DNA of 64,000 nt from the NCBI RefSeq assembly GCF_043555865.1, contig NZ_JBIGHY010000006.1:248001-312000 (forward strand), given 5' to 3'. Positions 52,298 to 60,355 of the stretch are shown here, one piece after another. How positions within the stretch are numbered: the first letter of the stretch is position 1; each line of letters begins with the position of its first letter. The stretch is from Pelomonas dachongensis (GTDB taxonomy: Bacteria; Pseudomonadota; Gammaproteobacteria; Burkholderiales; Burkholderiaceae_C). A program made the position numbers and the translations under genes. The notes below the pieces were generated by a model. The model was given only the letters and a program-made list of their open reading frames with translations, was not told where the DNA came from and did not search any database.

Positions 52298-53278
52298 TCA
52301 GACGTTGTAGATGTGGGCCTTGTACTTCGCCAGGTTGGCCGACTGCGTCATCCAGTCGATGGTGCGCTGCAGGCCGTCGCGGATGTCGTGGCGCGGCTCG
52401 AAGCCGGTCAGGCCGCGGATGCGCGTGTTGTCGCACCACAGGCGGAAGACCTCGGACTTCTCCGGGCGGATGCGCTGGTCGTCGGTGATGAACTCGACGT
52501 CGCTGCCCATCAGTTCCTTGATCAGGTTGAGCGTGTCGCTGACCGAGATCTCGAAATTGGAGCCGATGTTTACGGTCTCGCCGATCGCCTGCTCACATCG
52601 CGCCAGCTCGAGGAAACCGCGGCAGGTGTCGGCCACGTAGTTGAAGTCGCGCGTGGGCGTTGTATCGCCGAGCTTGATCTGCTTCATGCCCGAGGCGATC
52701 TGCGTGATGATCGTCGGAATCACTGCGCGGGCCGACTGCCGCGGGCCGTAGGTGTTGAACGGTCGCGCGATCGTCAGCGGCAGGTTGAACGCGTTGAAGT
52801 AGCTCAGCGCCATCGCATCCGCGCCGATCTTGGACGCGCTGTACGGCGACTGCGGCTGCAGGGGATGCTTCTCGTCGATGGGCACGTAGCGCGCGGTGCC
52901 GTAGACCTCGCTCGTCGAGGTGTGGATCACGCGCTGCACGCCGTTGTCCAGCGCCGCCTGGCAGATGTTGAGCGTGCCTTTCACGTTGGTATCGACGTAG
53001 CTGTCCGGAGCCACATACGAGTAGGGAATCGCGATCAGCGCCGCCAGGTGGAACACGGCGTCTTGGCCCTTCGTGACTTTGCGGCAGAAGTGGGGGTCGC
53101 GGACGTCGCCGCTGACGATCTCCACATCCTTGGCACAGTCGATGTCGTCCAGCCAGCCCCAGTAGTTGAAGGAGTTGTACTGGCTCAGGGCCCTGACCTC
53201 CAGTCCATCACGAACAAGGAGTTCGACGAGGTGGGAGCCGATGAAACCGTCGGCGCCGGTCACGAGTACACGCTTCAT
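52298..53278 (-). CDS. legB: LegB-like nucleotide-HexNAc 4,6-dehydratase
   Basis: A 326-residue extended SDR dehydratase. It has VLVTGADGFIGSHLVELLV, the LegB-specific LSQYNSFNYWGWLDD, GDVRDPHFC, HLAALIAIPYSYVAPDSYVD (quoted in part), STSEVYGTARYVPID and the catalytic YSASKIGADA. It retains the inversion-free NAD(P) dehydratase layout and not the Met-substituted active site of CapE-type enzymes. First sugar gene after the MarR_EPS regulator (17 bases), it opens the legionaminic acid block legB-legC-legI-legG-ATPgrasp/HAD-ptmE-legF. Confidence 0.94.
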   Translation of the reverse strand: MKRVLVTGADGFIGSHLVELLVRDGLEVRALSQYNSFNYWGWLDDIDCAKDVEIVSGDVRDPHFCRKVTKGQDAVFHLAALIAIPYSYVAPDSYVDTNVKGTLNICQAALDNGVQRVIHTSTSEVYGTARYVPIDEKHPLQPQSPYSASKIGADAMALSYFNAFNLPLTIARPFNTYGPRQSARAVIPTIITQIASGMKQIKLGDTTPTRDFNYVADTCRGFLELARCEQAIGETVNIGSNFEISVSDTLNLIKELMGSDVEFITDDQRIRPEKSEVFRLWCDNTRIRGLTGFEPRHDIRDGLQRTIDWMTQSANLAKYKAHIYNV

Positions 53279-53295
53279 TGTGGTGTTGCTTTCAA

Positions 53296-53706
53296 TCAGG
53301 ACTTGGAGGTCGGAGAGGGGGGCGCGTCGGCATCGACCTGCGGGCTGCGCCGGAGCTCTTCGTGCAGCGCGTCGATCGTGCGGCGCAACGTTTCGAACTC
53401 CGCTTCCTTGCGCTGAAGGAATTCCTTGGTCATGCGCGCCTTCTCTAGCAAGCCTATGGGTGTCAGCAAATAGCTGTACGCCAGCTTGTGGTCGCTGCGC
53501 TCGAAATTGCGCATCTTCACCAGCCCCTTGTTCAGCAGCGCCTGCAGCAGATAGTGCGTCTTCCCCAGGCTTATGCCCAAATGCCTGGCGAGGCCGCGCT
53601 GCGAGATGTGTGGATCCTGTTCCAAGGCGCGCAGCACCATGAGGCGGGCGTCGTCGGTCGTGGGATCGGCGGCTTCTTCGGCTACAGGGGCGGGGAGGGC
53701 GGACAT
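53296..53706 (-). CDS. EPS-associated MarR-family transcriptional regulator (MarR_EPS)
   Basis: A 136-residue winged-helix protein of the MarR_EPS group found at the head of exopolysaccharide clusters. The HTH is in VLRALEQDPHISQRGLARHLGISLGKTHYLLQAL (quoted in part), followed by the wing KGLVKMRNFERSDHKLAYSYLLTPIGLLEKA and a coiled-coil-like Glu/Arg-rich tail (FLQRKEAEFETLRRTID). It is the first gene of the long region B operon, 17 bases before legB. Two 17-bp palindromes end two bases before its ATG, strongly suggesting autoregulation. No ribosome binding site is visible ahead of the chosen ATG; a later ATG at 53640 would begin directly at the HTH. Confidence 0.92.
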   Translation of the reverse strand: MSALPAPVAEEAADPTTDDARLMVLRALEQDPHISQRGLARHLGISLGKTHYLLQALLNKGLVKMRNFERSDHKLAYSYLLTPIGLLEKARMTKEFLQRKEAEFETLRRTIDALHEELRRSPQVDADAPPSPTSKS

Positions 53707-53707
53707 G

Positions 53708-53724
53708 CGTTCAGATTATGAACG
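53708..53724. promoter_or_regulatory. Palindromic operator, copy 1, before the MarR_EPS gene
   Basis: The 17-base sequence is CGTTCA-GATTA-TGAACG, a perfect 6-bp dyad with a 5-base spacer. It ends one base before the ATG of the regulator gene and is the copy nearer the coding region. The same dyad recurs 33 bases away (about three helical turns), which makes a dimeric repressor site likely. Binding by the MarR_EPS product is inferred from position. Confidence 0.65.
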
Positions 53725-53740
53725 GATAGTCTAGCACGTC

Positions 53741-53757
53741 CGTTCATTGATTGAACG
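53741..53757. promoter_or_regulatory. Palindromic operator, copy 2, before the MarR_EPS gene
   Basis: CGTTCA-TTGAT-TGAACG, the same 6-bp arms and 5-base spacer as copy 1 with a different spacer sequence. The sequence between the two copies also forms a wider dyad (TGAACGGA and TCCGTTCA, 12 bases apart). Reading the minus strand, a weak promoter with TAGACT as -10 and TTCAAT as -35 (16-base spacer) would lie across the pair, so occupancy could block transcription of the whole operon. Confidence 0.65.
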
Positions 53758-53811
53758 CGTTGGGTCTCCTTCGGGTAGTCTCCGAAGCTCTGTAGTTTCG
53801 TTATGACGCCT

Positions 53812-54936
53812 TCAGCGTGACGGTGCAGAGCGCCACAGATGACGGCTCACAACGTGCACCGCCAGAAGCAGAGCCACGATCAATGACACGGCTAGCGCGA
53901 TCGATGCTCGCTTTGGCTTGCTTTTCCACTCGGGCACCAGGGCTTGATCGACTACTTGGATGTTGTTGTCCTCAAGACTTTCTTCTAGTCTCGCCGCTTC
54001 GAATTGTCGAGCAATCTGGTCGAAAAGCACCTCTTGATACTTGTACTCGCGGTACTTGCTGACGTAATCAGGTCCCTGTGCTGCATCCGTCTTTTTCTCC
54101 AGCGCCTGCAATTGCGAGCGTAGAGATGCAGCGGTTACTGAGAGCCTGGTGACCTCGGGTGACCTGTCTGCAAGTACGCTACGCGTACTATCCAAACTAA
54201 CTTCAGTTGCAGCAAGTTCAGCCTTGATGCGCGCATACTCTTCGGCTGCGGCCTTGGGCTCCGCGCGAAGCGCACTTTGATTGAATCCACTTCCTTGCAA
54301 TGCGGTTTGTGCAGCGCTCAAGTTGACTTTTGTGCGCTCGAGTTGTCGTTCGAAGAATGAGCGTTTGCGCTGCGCTTCGGTTAATGACATGTTCGTGGTC
54401 GCCGTGCGTAACTCGCTGACATATTGGTTGGCCAATGCTGCAGCGCGCTTTGGATCGTTGTCATCTACTTCGATAGCAATCAACCCATCTTTCTTGTTGA
54501 AAGAAATTCGAGATACCGATCGGAGAACTTCTCGCGCTTCAAATCGGTGCTGAGTTTTATAGAGCTGTTGAAGTTGAAATTGATCAATCAACCTGTCAGC
54601 GATGGTTCTGCTCTGAAGCAGAGATACATACATGTCACCTGACCCTTTTGCAGCTCCACCCGACAGCCCTGCAAGCGATCCAAGAGAGGAGTTCAAGGCG
54701 GCAGTCAAGGCGCCGCCGCTGCCACCCTGCGGCGGCAGGAAGCTGGTACGCGCAGTGAACTGAGGGGTCATCAGATAGGTCGCGCACAGCGCGATAGCAC
54801 CGGCGGCAAACGATCCAAAAATCAGGCGGCGCCAGTGTCGAGCAAGCTCACGTGCAACATCTATCAAGCTGATCTCGGCTTCGCGGGCAGCAGTGTTATC
54901 TGCCCTACCCTCGGTGGGGAGTTGCGTCATTATCAA
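53812..54936 (-). CDS. wzz: Wzz-type polysaccharide co-polymerase (chain-length determinant)
   Basis: A 374-residue inner-membrane protein with two membrane helices (about residues 40-62 and 340-362) bracketing a large, mostly helical periplasmic domain. It begins EISLIDVARELARHWRRLIFG, has TPQFTARTSFLPPQGG after the first helix, and VVDQALVPEWKSKPKRASIAL (quoted in part) leading to the second, the classical Wzz/PCP profile. There is no cytoplasmic tyrosine-kinase domain, so it is not Wzc. It overlaps the OPX gene by four bases. The sequence has visibly lower GC and more A/T-ending codons than its neighbours. Confidence 0.9.
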   Translation of the reverse strand: MIMTQLPTEGRADNTAAREAEISLIDVARELARHWRRLIFGSFAAGAIALCATYLMTPQFTARTSFLPPQGGSGGALTAALNSSLGSLAGLSGGAAKGSGDMYVSLLQSRTIADRLIDQFQLQQLYKTQHRFEAREVLRSVSRISFNKKDGLIAIEVDDNDPKRAAALANQYVSELRTATTNMSLTEAQRKRSFFERQLERTKVNLSAAQTALQGSGFNQSALRAEPKAAAEEYARIKAELAATEVSLDSTRSVLADRSPEVTRLSVTAASLRSQLQALEKKTDAAQGPDYVSKYREYKYQEVLFDQIARQFEAARLEESLEDNNIQVVDQALVPEWKSKPKRASIALAVSLIVALLLAVHVVSRHLWRSAPSR

Positions 54937-56822
54937 TTCCTGATGGTCTTGAGGGCCGCAGCGCCAAGTCCGAATTGGTAAAGGATCTGTGTCCAGTCCT
55001 TCGCCTCTTGCATGAACGTGGTCTTATTCATCTCCTCCGGTACAAAGACTGTATCGCCCGGCAAAGCCTGCAGACTAGCCAGGCGCGAGCCAAAGTTGAT
55101 CCACCCACCCCCTGTGCTGCGTGAACTCGTGACGGAGCCATTGGCGCGAATGACGAAGATGCTGCCGGTGTCTGCGCCACGGGTCGGGCCGCCGGCGAGT
55201 TGCAGGATGTCTTCAACGGAATTGCCGTCGCTCAGCAGGTAACTGCCGCCGTTGAAGACGCTGCCGAACACCCCCACGGTGTTGGGGCGCGGCGGTATAT
55301 AGAGGCGGTCGCCATCCTCTACAGGCAGTGAAGGCAGTTGTGCGGACTCCGCCTTCAGATCCAAAACGATGCGACCTGTCGGGCGAATTGCACGCAAACG
55401 CTCAATCAAGCGGCTAGTGCTGAGTTGGTTCTGCGTAACTGCCTGGGCGTCGTCCGAGCTGGCGACCTTCTTCGTTGCGTTGTTGCGAGTGAAGTCAGTC
55501 TCGAGGTCGCGCAACGCGCGGTCGTACTGCACCTCCTGGACTTTTCTGACGCTCTCGCGCGAGAAATCGGTGCCGAACACATAGGCTTGCGTTGTGAACC
55601 CCCCCGCCGCCTGCACAGCCTCCATCAGCGTGCTCGTTGGGGGTAGCACGTAGTCGCCGGGGCGTGCCACTTCACCTTCGATTCGGACATTTTTGTACTG
55701 TTTGGCTTGCGGCAGTGCGGCCGTCACGCTGTTGAACGCCCTCACCACATCGCCGTTGGCGACCTTCTGTTCACCATCGCGAGGCATGGCCAGCACAACC
55801 ACCCTACGGTCATTGCGCTCACTGAGGCGCTCGATGGCCAGTCGGGTGGTATCGGCTACGGTAGAAAGTCCGCCCACGTAGGCGAGGGCGTCGCTCACGG
55901 TGTCGCCGGACGTCAGCTCAATGACCGCCGGCTTATTGACGCTGCCGATCATTGCGATTTGCGGACCAATGGGGCCGACGTGGAGGACGTCATCCGCCTG
56001 CAGCGGTAGGTCACCCCTCTTGTCGCCGCGCACCAGCATGTCGTAGAGGTCAAAGCGAGTCACAACCTGGCCGTTGCGGCGCAGCTCGATGTTGCGGAGA
56101 CTTCCGGCCACAGAAGGCCCCCCAGATTGCACCAGGCCGGTCATCACGGTCGCCAGGCTGCTGACGCTGTAGGCGCCTGGCTTGGTGACGAAGCCGGTGA
56201 CGTAGTACCGAATACTGCGCAGCCGGCCCAGCGTGGCGCTCAGTTGGAAGTTCTTGAACACCTGCCCGACGCGTCGCGTCAGCAGGTCATTGAGGTCCGC
56301 GTGGCGCACGCCCGCGACTACGACAGGGCCGACGCGCGGAACGACGATGCGACCGGACCGATCCACGGTCAGGCGCAGGTCGGCATCGACGGAGCCCCAC
56401 AGCGTCAGCTGGATCTCGTCGCCCAAGCCTACGATGTAGTCGGGTGGTACCTGGCGATTGGCCTCCGTGGCAGCCACGCTGCGGCTGGGTAGCATCAAGT
56501 CGCTGCCCAGCCGCCGGATGGGCGCCCCCGCCAACTGCGATGCATACGTCTCGAATTCACTGCGCTTGGTGCCGGCGCCAACTAATTGGTCTGAATTGCC
56601 GGGCGGTGTCGCCAGGCCTTCTGTCAGCTGCGCAGACTCTCCGGCGGCATTGGATCGAGGCAAATTCAGCCGGATTGGCCCTTGGCCAGCGCTTGAGCTG
56701 TCAACGTCTGTCGCATCAATGGCTGGAGCGACGGCGGCCGCAGAACTGCTCCACAACGCCAAGACAGTGAGGCCACATGAAATGGGGTGCCGGCGAAGAA
56801 CGTTCATCAGTGAATGGTGCAT
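54933..56822 (-). CDS. Polysaccharide export outer-membrane protein (OPX/Wza/KpsD-type) with SLBB repeats
   Basis: A 629-residue exported protein, longer than Wza (about 380) and near KpsD-like sizes. A signal peptide is visible (about residues 1-35, SCGLTVLALWSSSAAAVA). The polysaccharide export domain begins near DYIVGLGDEIQLTLWG and continues with VDRSGRIVVPRVGPVVVAGV. Several SLBB-type segments follow (YYVTGFVTKPGAYSVSSLAT; VRIEGEVARPGDYVLPPTST; VGVFGSVFNGGSYLLSDGNS) and the protein ends ALKTIRN. No lipobox is obvious. An alternative start (MNVLRRHP) lies five codons in. It is coupled to the Wzz gene and both precede the regulator; the divergent wecA-like gene starts 97 bases away. Confidence 0.9.
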   Translation of the reverse strand: MHHSLMNVLRRHPISCGLTVLALWSSSAAAVAPAIDATDVDSSSAGQGPIRLNLPRSNAAGESAQLTEGLATPPGNSDQLVGAGTKRSEFETYASQLAGAPIRRLGSDLMLPSRSVAATEANRQVPPDYIVGLGDEIQLTLWGSVDADLRLTVDRSGRIVVPRVGPVVVAGVRHADLNDLLTRRVGQVFKNFQLSATLGRLRSIRYYVTGFVTKPGAYSVSSLATVMTGLVQSGGPSVAGSLRNIELRRNGQVVTRFDLYDMLVRGDKRGDLPLQADDVLHVGPIGPQIAMIGSVNKPAVIELTSGDTVSDALAYVGGLSTVADTTRLAIERLSERNDRRVVVLAMPRDGEQKVANGDVVRAFNSVTAALPQAKQYKNVRIEGEVARPGDYVLPPTSTLMEAVQAAGGFTTQAYVFGTDFSRESVRKVQEVQYDRALRDLETDFTRNNATKKVASSDDAQAVTQNQLSTSRLIERLRAIRPTGRIVLDLKAESAQLPSLPVEDGDRLYIPPRPNTVGVFGSVFNGGSYLLSDGNSVEDILQLAGGPTRGADTGSIFVIRANGSVTSSRSTGGGWINFGSRLASLQALPGDTVFVPEEMNKTTFMQEAKDWTQILYQFGLGAAALKTIRN

Positions 56823-56919
56823 GAAGGGCCGGTCGGGTCGAGCCGACGCCTTGAAGGCAAATGGACGCGGATTCTAGTGGGCATCCCAACCGGAATTCCT
56901 GCGGCAGGCTCTCTCTAGA
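56823..56919. promoter_or_regulatory. Divergent promoter region between the OPX gene and wecA-like gene
   Basis: This 97-base interval carries mirrored ATTCTAG (56871-56877) and CTAGAAT (56915-56921) elements, i.e. TAGAAT reading outward on each strand, which is a good -10 match on the minus strand for the OPX gene. An 11-base palindrome GCCTT-G-AAGGC lies at 56848-56858. The dyads found before the MarR_EPS gene (CGTTCA/TGAACG) are not present here. Promoter assignment is by eye only. Confidence 0.35.
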
Positions 56920-58020
56920 ATGGCGTTAATGCTCTATCTTCTCGTGTCATTTCTTGTTGCTGCGGTGGTGACCCTGCTCGTCATCCATTCCTCGCGCAGC
57001 CACGCGCATTTCTCTGCTGACGTCGATCTTTCCGGCCCCCAGAAGTTCCATGCCGCGCCGGTGCCGCGCATCGGCGGCGTGGGAATGTTCACCGGCCTGC
57101 TGTGTTGCATATTGGTCGCAGCCTTTACGGCGCGGCCTGACTGGAAGTTCGGTGCGATGCTGCTGGCCTGCGGGCTGCCAGCGTTCCTGGCGGGCCTGGT
57201 CGAGGATTTGACCAAGCGCGTGTCGCCGGCGAAGCGGTTGCTGGCCACTGCGATCTCGGCTGCGCTCGGCAGTTGGCTGCTGGGCGCGACCATCACCAAG
57301 ACCGACATCCCGGGCATTGACTGGCTGGTGTCCTCGGCTGCTGGCGCATGGATTGCAACGGTGTTCACCGTCTCCGGCGTCGCGAACGCGGTCAACATCA
57401 TTGACGGCTTCAACGGCCTGTCGTCCATGTGCGTGAGCCTCATGCTGCTGGTGTTTGCCTATGTGGCCTACCAGGTGGGCGACGTCACCCTGGCGCTGTG
57501 GGCCTTGGCGGGCGTGGGTGCGGCGTTGGGCTTCTTTGTCTGGAATTTCCCGGCAGGCCTGATTTTTCTGGGTGACGGTGGTGCCTACTTCCTGGGCTTC
57601 TACCTGGCCGAGATCGGCATCCTGCTGGTCGGGCGCAATGCCGAGGTGTCGCCGCTGTTCCCGTTGATGGTCTGCATCTACCCGGTGTTCGAGACGCTGT
57701 TCTCCATGTACCGCCGCCAGATCGTGCGCTCGGTTCCCGCCGCCCTGCCGGACGGTATCCATCTCCATTCGCTGATCTACCGCCGCCTGATGCGCTGGGC
57801 CATCGGTGCGCGTGACGCCCGCGCGATGACGCGCCGCAACTCCATGACGGCGCCCTATTTGTGGATGCTGTGCCTGTCGTCGCTGCTGCCCGCTCTGGCC
57901 TTCTGGGACTCCACGCCGCTGATCGCCGTTTGCATGCTTTTGTTCATCGTCACCTACGTGGGGCTGTATCGCCGCATCGTGCGATTCAAGACGCCCAAAT
58001 GGCTGGTCATCACGCGTTGA
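56920..58020 (+). CDS. wecA: WecA/MraY-family UDP-sugar:undecaprenyl-phosphate transferase
   Basis: A 366-residue polytopic membrane enzyme that starts glycan synthesis by moving GlcNAc-1-P (or another HexNAc-1-P) onto undecaprenyl phosphate. Seen: VPRIGGVGMFTGLLC, the Mg-binding VEDLTKRVSP, NAVNIIDGFNGLSSM, IFLGDGGAYFLGFYLAE and the cytoplasmic GIHLHSLIYRRLM that resembles the HIHH motif of WecA. About ten membrane segments fit the family. It is divergent from the OPX gene and is the likely initiator for region B, while PglC at 24026 would initiate region A. Another possible start is the ATG at 56929. Confidence 0.9.
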   Translation: MALMLYLLVSFLVAAVVTLLVIHSSRSHAHFSADVDLSGPQKFHAAPVPRIGGVGMFTGLLCCILVAAFTARPDWKFGAMLLACGLPAFLAGLVEDLTKRVSPAKRLLATAISAALGSWLLGATITKTDIPGIDWLVSSAAGAWIATVFTVSGVANAVNIIDGFNGLSSMCVSLMLLVFAYVAYQVGDVTLALWALAGVGAALGFFVWNFPAGLIFLGDGGAYFLGFYLAEIGILLVGRNAEVSPLFPLMVCIYPVFETLFSMYRRQIVRSVPAALPDGIHLHSLIYRRLMRWAIGARDARAMTRRNSMTAPYLWMLCLSSLLPALAFWDSTPLIAVCMLLFIVTYVGLYRRIVRFKTPKWLVITR

Positions 58021-58056
58021 AAGGGTTTCCAGGTACTCCGGCGATAATCGTCGGAT

Positions 58057-59577
58057 ATGAGCGAACACGCTTTCGAGCCTGACACGACCGCCACCGCGGT
58101 CGAAACCTCCGCGCCGCCCGCGCGGTTTGATACCCTTCCCCTGGACGCCAAGCTGCTGCGTGCCGTGGCCGATTCCGGCTACCTGACGATGACGCCCATC
58201 CAGGCCAAGGCGATCCCCATCGTGCTGGAAGGGCGTGACGTGATGGGTGCCGCGCAGACCGGCACCGGCAAGACGGCCGCCTTCTCCATCCCGCTGCTGC
58301 AGCGCATGCTCAAGCATGAGAACCCCAGCGTGTCGCCCGCCCGCCACCCGGTGCGCGCGCTGGTGCTGGCGCCCACTCGCGAGCTGGCCGACCAGGTCGC
58401 CGAGAACGTCAAGAAGTACGCCAAGCACACGCATCTGCGCTCGGTGGTTGTCTTCGGCGGTGTCGACATGAAGCCGCAGACCGCCGCACTGAAGGCTGGC
58501 GTCGAGGTGCTGATCGCCACGCCCGGCCGCCTGCTGGACCACATCGAAGCCAAGAACTGCGTGCTGAACCAGGTCGAGTACGTGGTGCTCGACGAGGCCG
58601 ACCGCATGCTGGACATCGGCTTCCTGCCCGACCTGCAGCGCATCCTCAGCTTCCTGCCCAAGACGCGCCAGACGCTGCTGTTCTCGGCCACGTTCTCGCC
58701 CGAAATCAAGCGGCTGGCACAGAGTTACCTGCAAGACCCCATCTTGGTCGAGACCGCGCGGCCGAACCAGACGGCTTCGACCGTCGAGCAGCGCTTCATC
58801 AGCGCGACCGACGACGACAAGCGCGCCATCATCAAGCAGATCCTGAAGGATCGTGCCATCCGCCAGGCCATCGTGTTCGGCAATTCCAAGCTGGGTGTCG
58901 CCCGCCTGGCGCGCTCGTTCGAGCGCGACGGCCTGCGCACGGCTGCGCTGCATGGCGACAAGTCTCAGGACGAGCGGCTGAAGTCGCTGGACGCGTTCAA
59001 GCGCGGCGAGGTCGACCTGCTGGTGGCCACCGACGTGGCCGCCCGCGGCCTGGACATCGCCGACCTGCCGGCCGTCTTCAACTTCGACGTGCCGTTCAAT
59101 GCTGAGGACTACGTGCACCGTATCGGGCGCACGGGTCGGGCCGGCGCGTCCGGCCTGGCGGTCACGCTGGTCACCAAGTCCGATGCCCGCCTGGTGGCTG
59201 ACATCGAGAAGCTGATCAAGCGCAAGATCGATCCCGAGGCGTTTGAGGTGGTGGATGCCGAGCGGCCTCGTTTCGAGCACCGTCGCCGCGACGAGGTGCC
59301 GGGTGCCGAGCGTGTGGAGCGCGCGGAACGCAGCGACCGGGGCGTGCGCGACGAGTCGTCGCCGCGCCCGCCGCGGCCGTCTTACCGCCCGCCGGCGCCG
59401 CCTGCCGACCCGTTCTTCGACAAGCCCTATGAATCCAGCGGCCGCGATGAGCCGCCGGCCTGGGAAAAGGCCAAGTCTGCCTCGCCGGGGGCCAAGGGTC
59501 TGTCCAGCTACATCAAGCCCAAGCGCCAGGTCGCCGCGCTGTTCGGCGCCAAGAAGCCCGCGCAGGCCGAGTCCTGA
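58057..59577 (+). CDS. rhlE: DEAD-box RNA helicase RhlE
   Basis: A 506-residue ATP-dependent RNA helicase. The two RecA-like domains carry the Q motif (MTPIQAKAIP), motif I AQTGTGKT, VLDEADRML (DEAD), SATFS, the central motifs and YVHRIGRTGRAG (motif VI). The C-terminus (about 390-506) is a basic, low-complexity Arg/Glu/Pro tail with repeated ERVERAERSDRG and ends KQVAALFGAKKPAQAES, as in RhlE-type helicases that act on 70S assembly and RNA decay. Length and motif order are normal. It starts 36 bases after the wecA-like gene and converges on the RsmI-family gene. Confidence 0.92.
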   Translation: MSEHAFEPDTTATAVETSAPPARFDTLPLDAKLLRAVADSGYLTMTPIQAKAIPIVLEGRDVMGAAQTGTGKTAAFSIPLLQRMLKHENPSVSPARHPVRALVLAPTRELADQVAENVKKYAKHTHLRSVVVFGGVDMKPQTAALKAGVEVLIATPGRLLDHIEAKNCVLNQVEYVVLDEADRMLDIGFLPDLQRILSFLPKTRQTLLFSATFSPEIKRLAQSYLQDPILVETARPNQTASTVEQRFISATDDDKRAIIKQILKDRAIRQAIVFGNSKLGVARLARSFERDGLRTAALHGDKSQDERLKSLDAFKRGEVDLLVATDVAARGLDIADLPAVFNFDVPFNAEDYVHRIGRTGRAGASGLAVTLVTKSDARLVADIEKLIKRKIDPEAFEVVDAERPRFEHRRRDEVPGAERVERAERSDRGVRDESSPRPPRPSYRPPAPPADPFFDKPYESSGRDEPPAWEKAKSASPGAKGLSSYIKPKRQVAALFGAKKPAQAES

Positions 59578-59587
59578 GCGGCGGCGC

Positions 59588-60355
59588 TCAGGCCAGCAGC
59601 GCAAACACCGCAGGGATGCGGTCGGGCAGGGTGGTGCGGTTGGCGCGCCAGTCGGCCACCGTGGCGGTCTGGGTCCAGCCGCCGGGCAGTGTCAGGCCCA
59701 CGCTGACGGACAGTCGCGTCGACGGCTTCAGCGTGGCGAGCAAGGCCTGGCGCAGCGCCTCATTGCGGTAGGGCGTCTCGATCAACAGCTGGGTCTGTTG
59801 TGCCCTGGCGGACAGTGCCTCCAGCTCACGGATGCGCGCCGTGCGTCCGCCTGCATCCACGGGCAGATAGCCCACGAAAGCGAAGCTCTGGCCGTTGAGT
59901 CCGCTGGCGGCCAGCGCCAGCAGCAGGGAGCTCGGGCCCGACAGCGCGACGACTTCGATGCCCGCCTCATGTGCAAGTGCCACCAGCCGCGCGCCCGGGT
60001 CGGCCACTGCGGGCAGCCCTGCCTCCGAGATCAGGCCCAGGTCGTGTCCCGACTGCACCGGGTCCAGCAAGGCGAGCCATGCCGCGGCGTCGTCGCCACC
60101 GCCGCGGCCTCCCTTGGGCGGGCGCGGCAACTCGGTGATCTGCAGGGCCTGCAATGGCTGAGCCAGCGGCACGAGGGCGTCGACGCGCTTGAGCAGGGCG
60201 CGTGTGGTCTTCGCACTTTCTGCCGCCCAGTGCGTCAGGCGCGCGGCAGTTGCGATCACGTGCTGTGGCAGCACCTCGCGCAGGTCCAGGGAGTCGTCCA
60301 CGCCGAAATCCAGCGTGTTGGGCATCAGCATCAATCGTCCCCGCGTCGCGCTCAT
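59588..60355 (-). CDS. RsmI-family SAM-dependent methyltransferase (tetrapyrrole-methylase fold)
   Basis: A 255-residue protein with the two-domain tetrapyrrole-methylase fold used by RsmI (16S rRNA 2'-O-methylation). Seen: GLISEAGLPAVADPGARLV for SAM binding, VALSGPSSLLLALAASGL, and the C-terminal LLIETPYRNEALRQAL region. It is shorter and more divergent than E. coli RsmI (about 286 residues), so the exact substrate is uncertain. The start is the ATG of MSATRGRLML, overlapping the maf stop (ATGA). Confidence 0.85.
   Translation of the reverse strand: MSATRGRLMLMPNTLDFGVDDSLDLREVLPQHVIATAARLTHWAAESAKTTRALLKRVDALVPLAQPLQALQITELPRPPKGGRGGGDDAAAWLALLDPVQSGHDLGLISEAGLPAVADPGARLVALAHEAGIEVVALSGPSSLLLALAASGLNGQSFAFVGYLPVDAGGRTARIRELEALSARAQQTQLLIETPYRNEALRQALLATLKPSTRLSVSVGLTLPGGWTQTATVADWRANRTTLPDRIPAVFALLA

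Noticed and set aside
53769..53787. CTTCGG...CCGAAG inverted repeat after wzz as terminator
   Set aside because: Six-base arms without a T-run on the minus strand; too weak to call a terminator.
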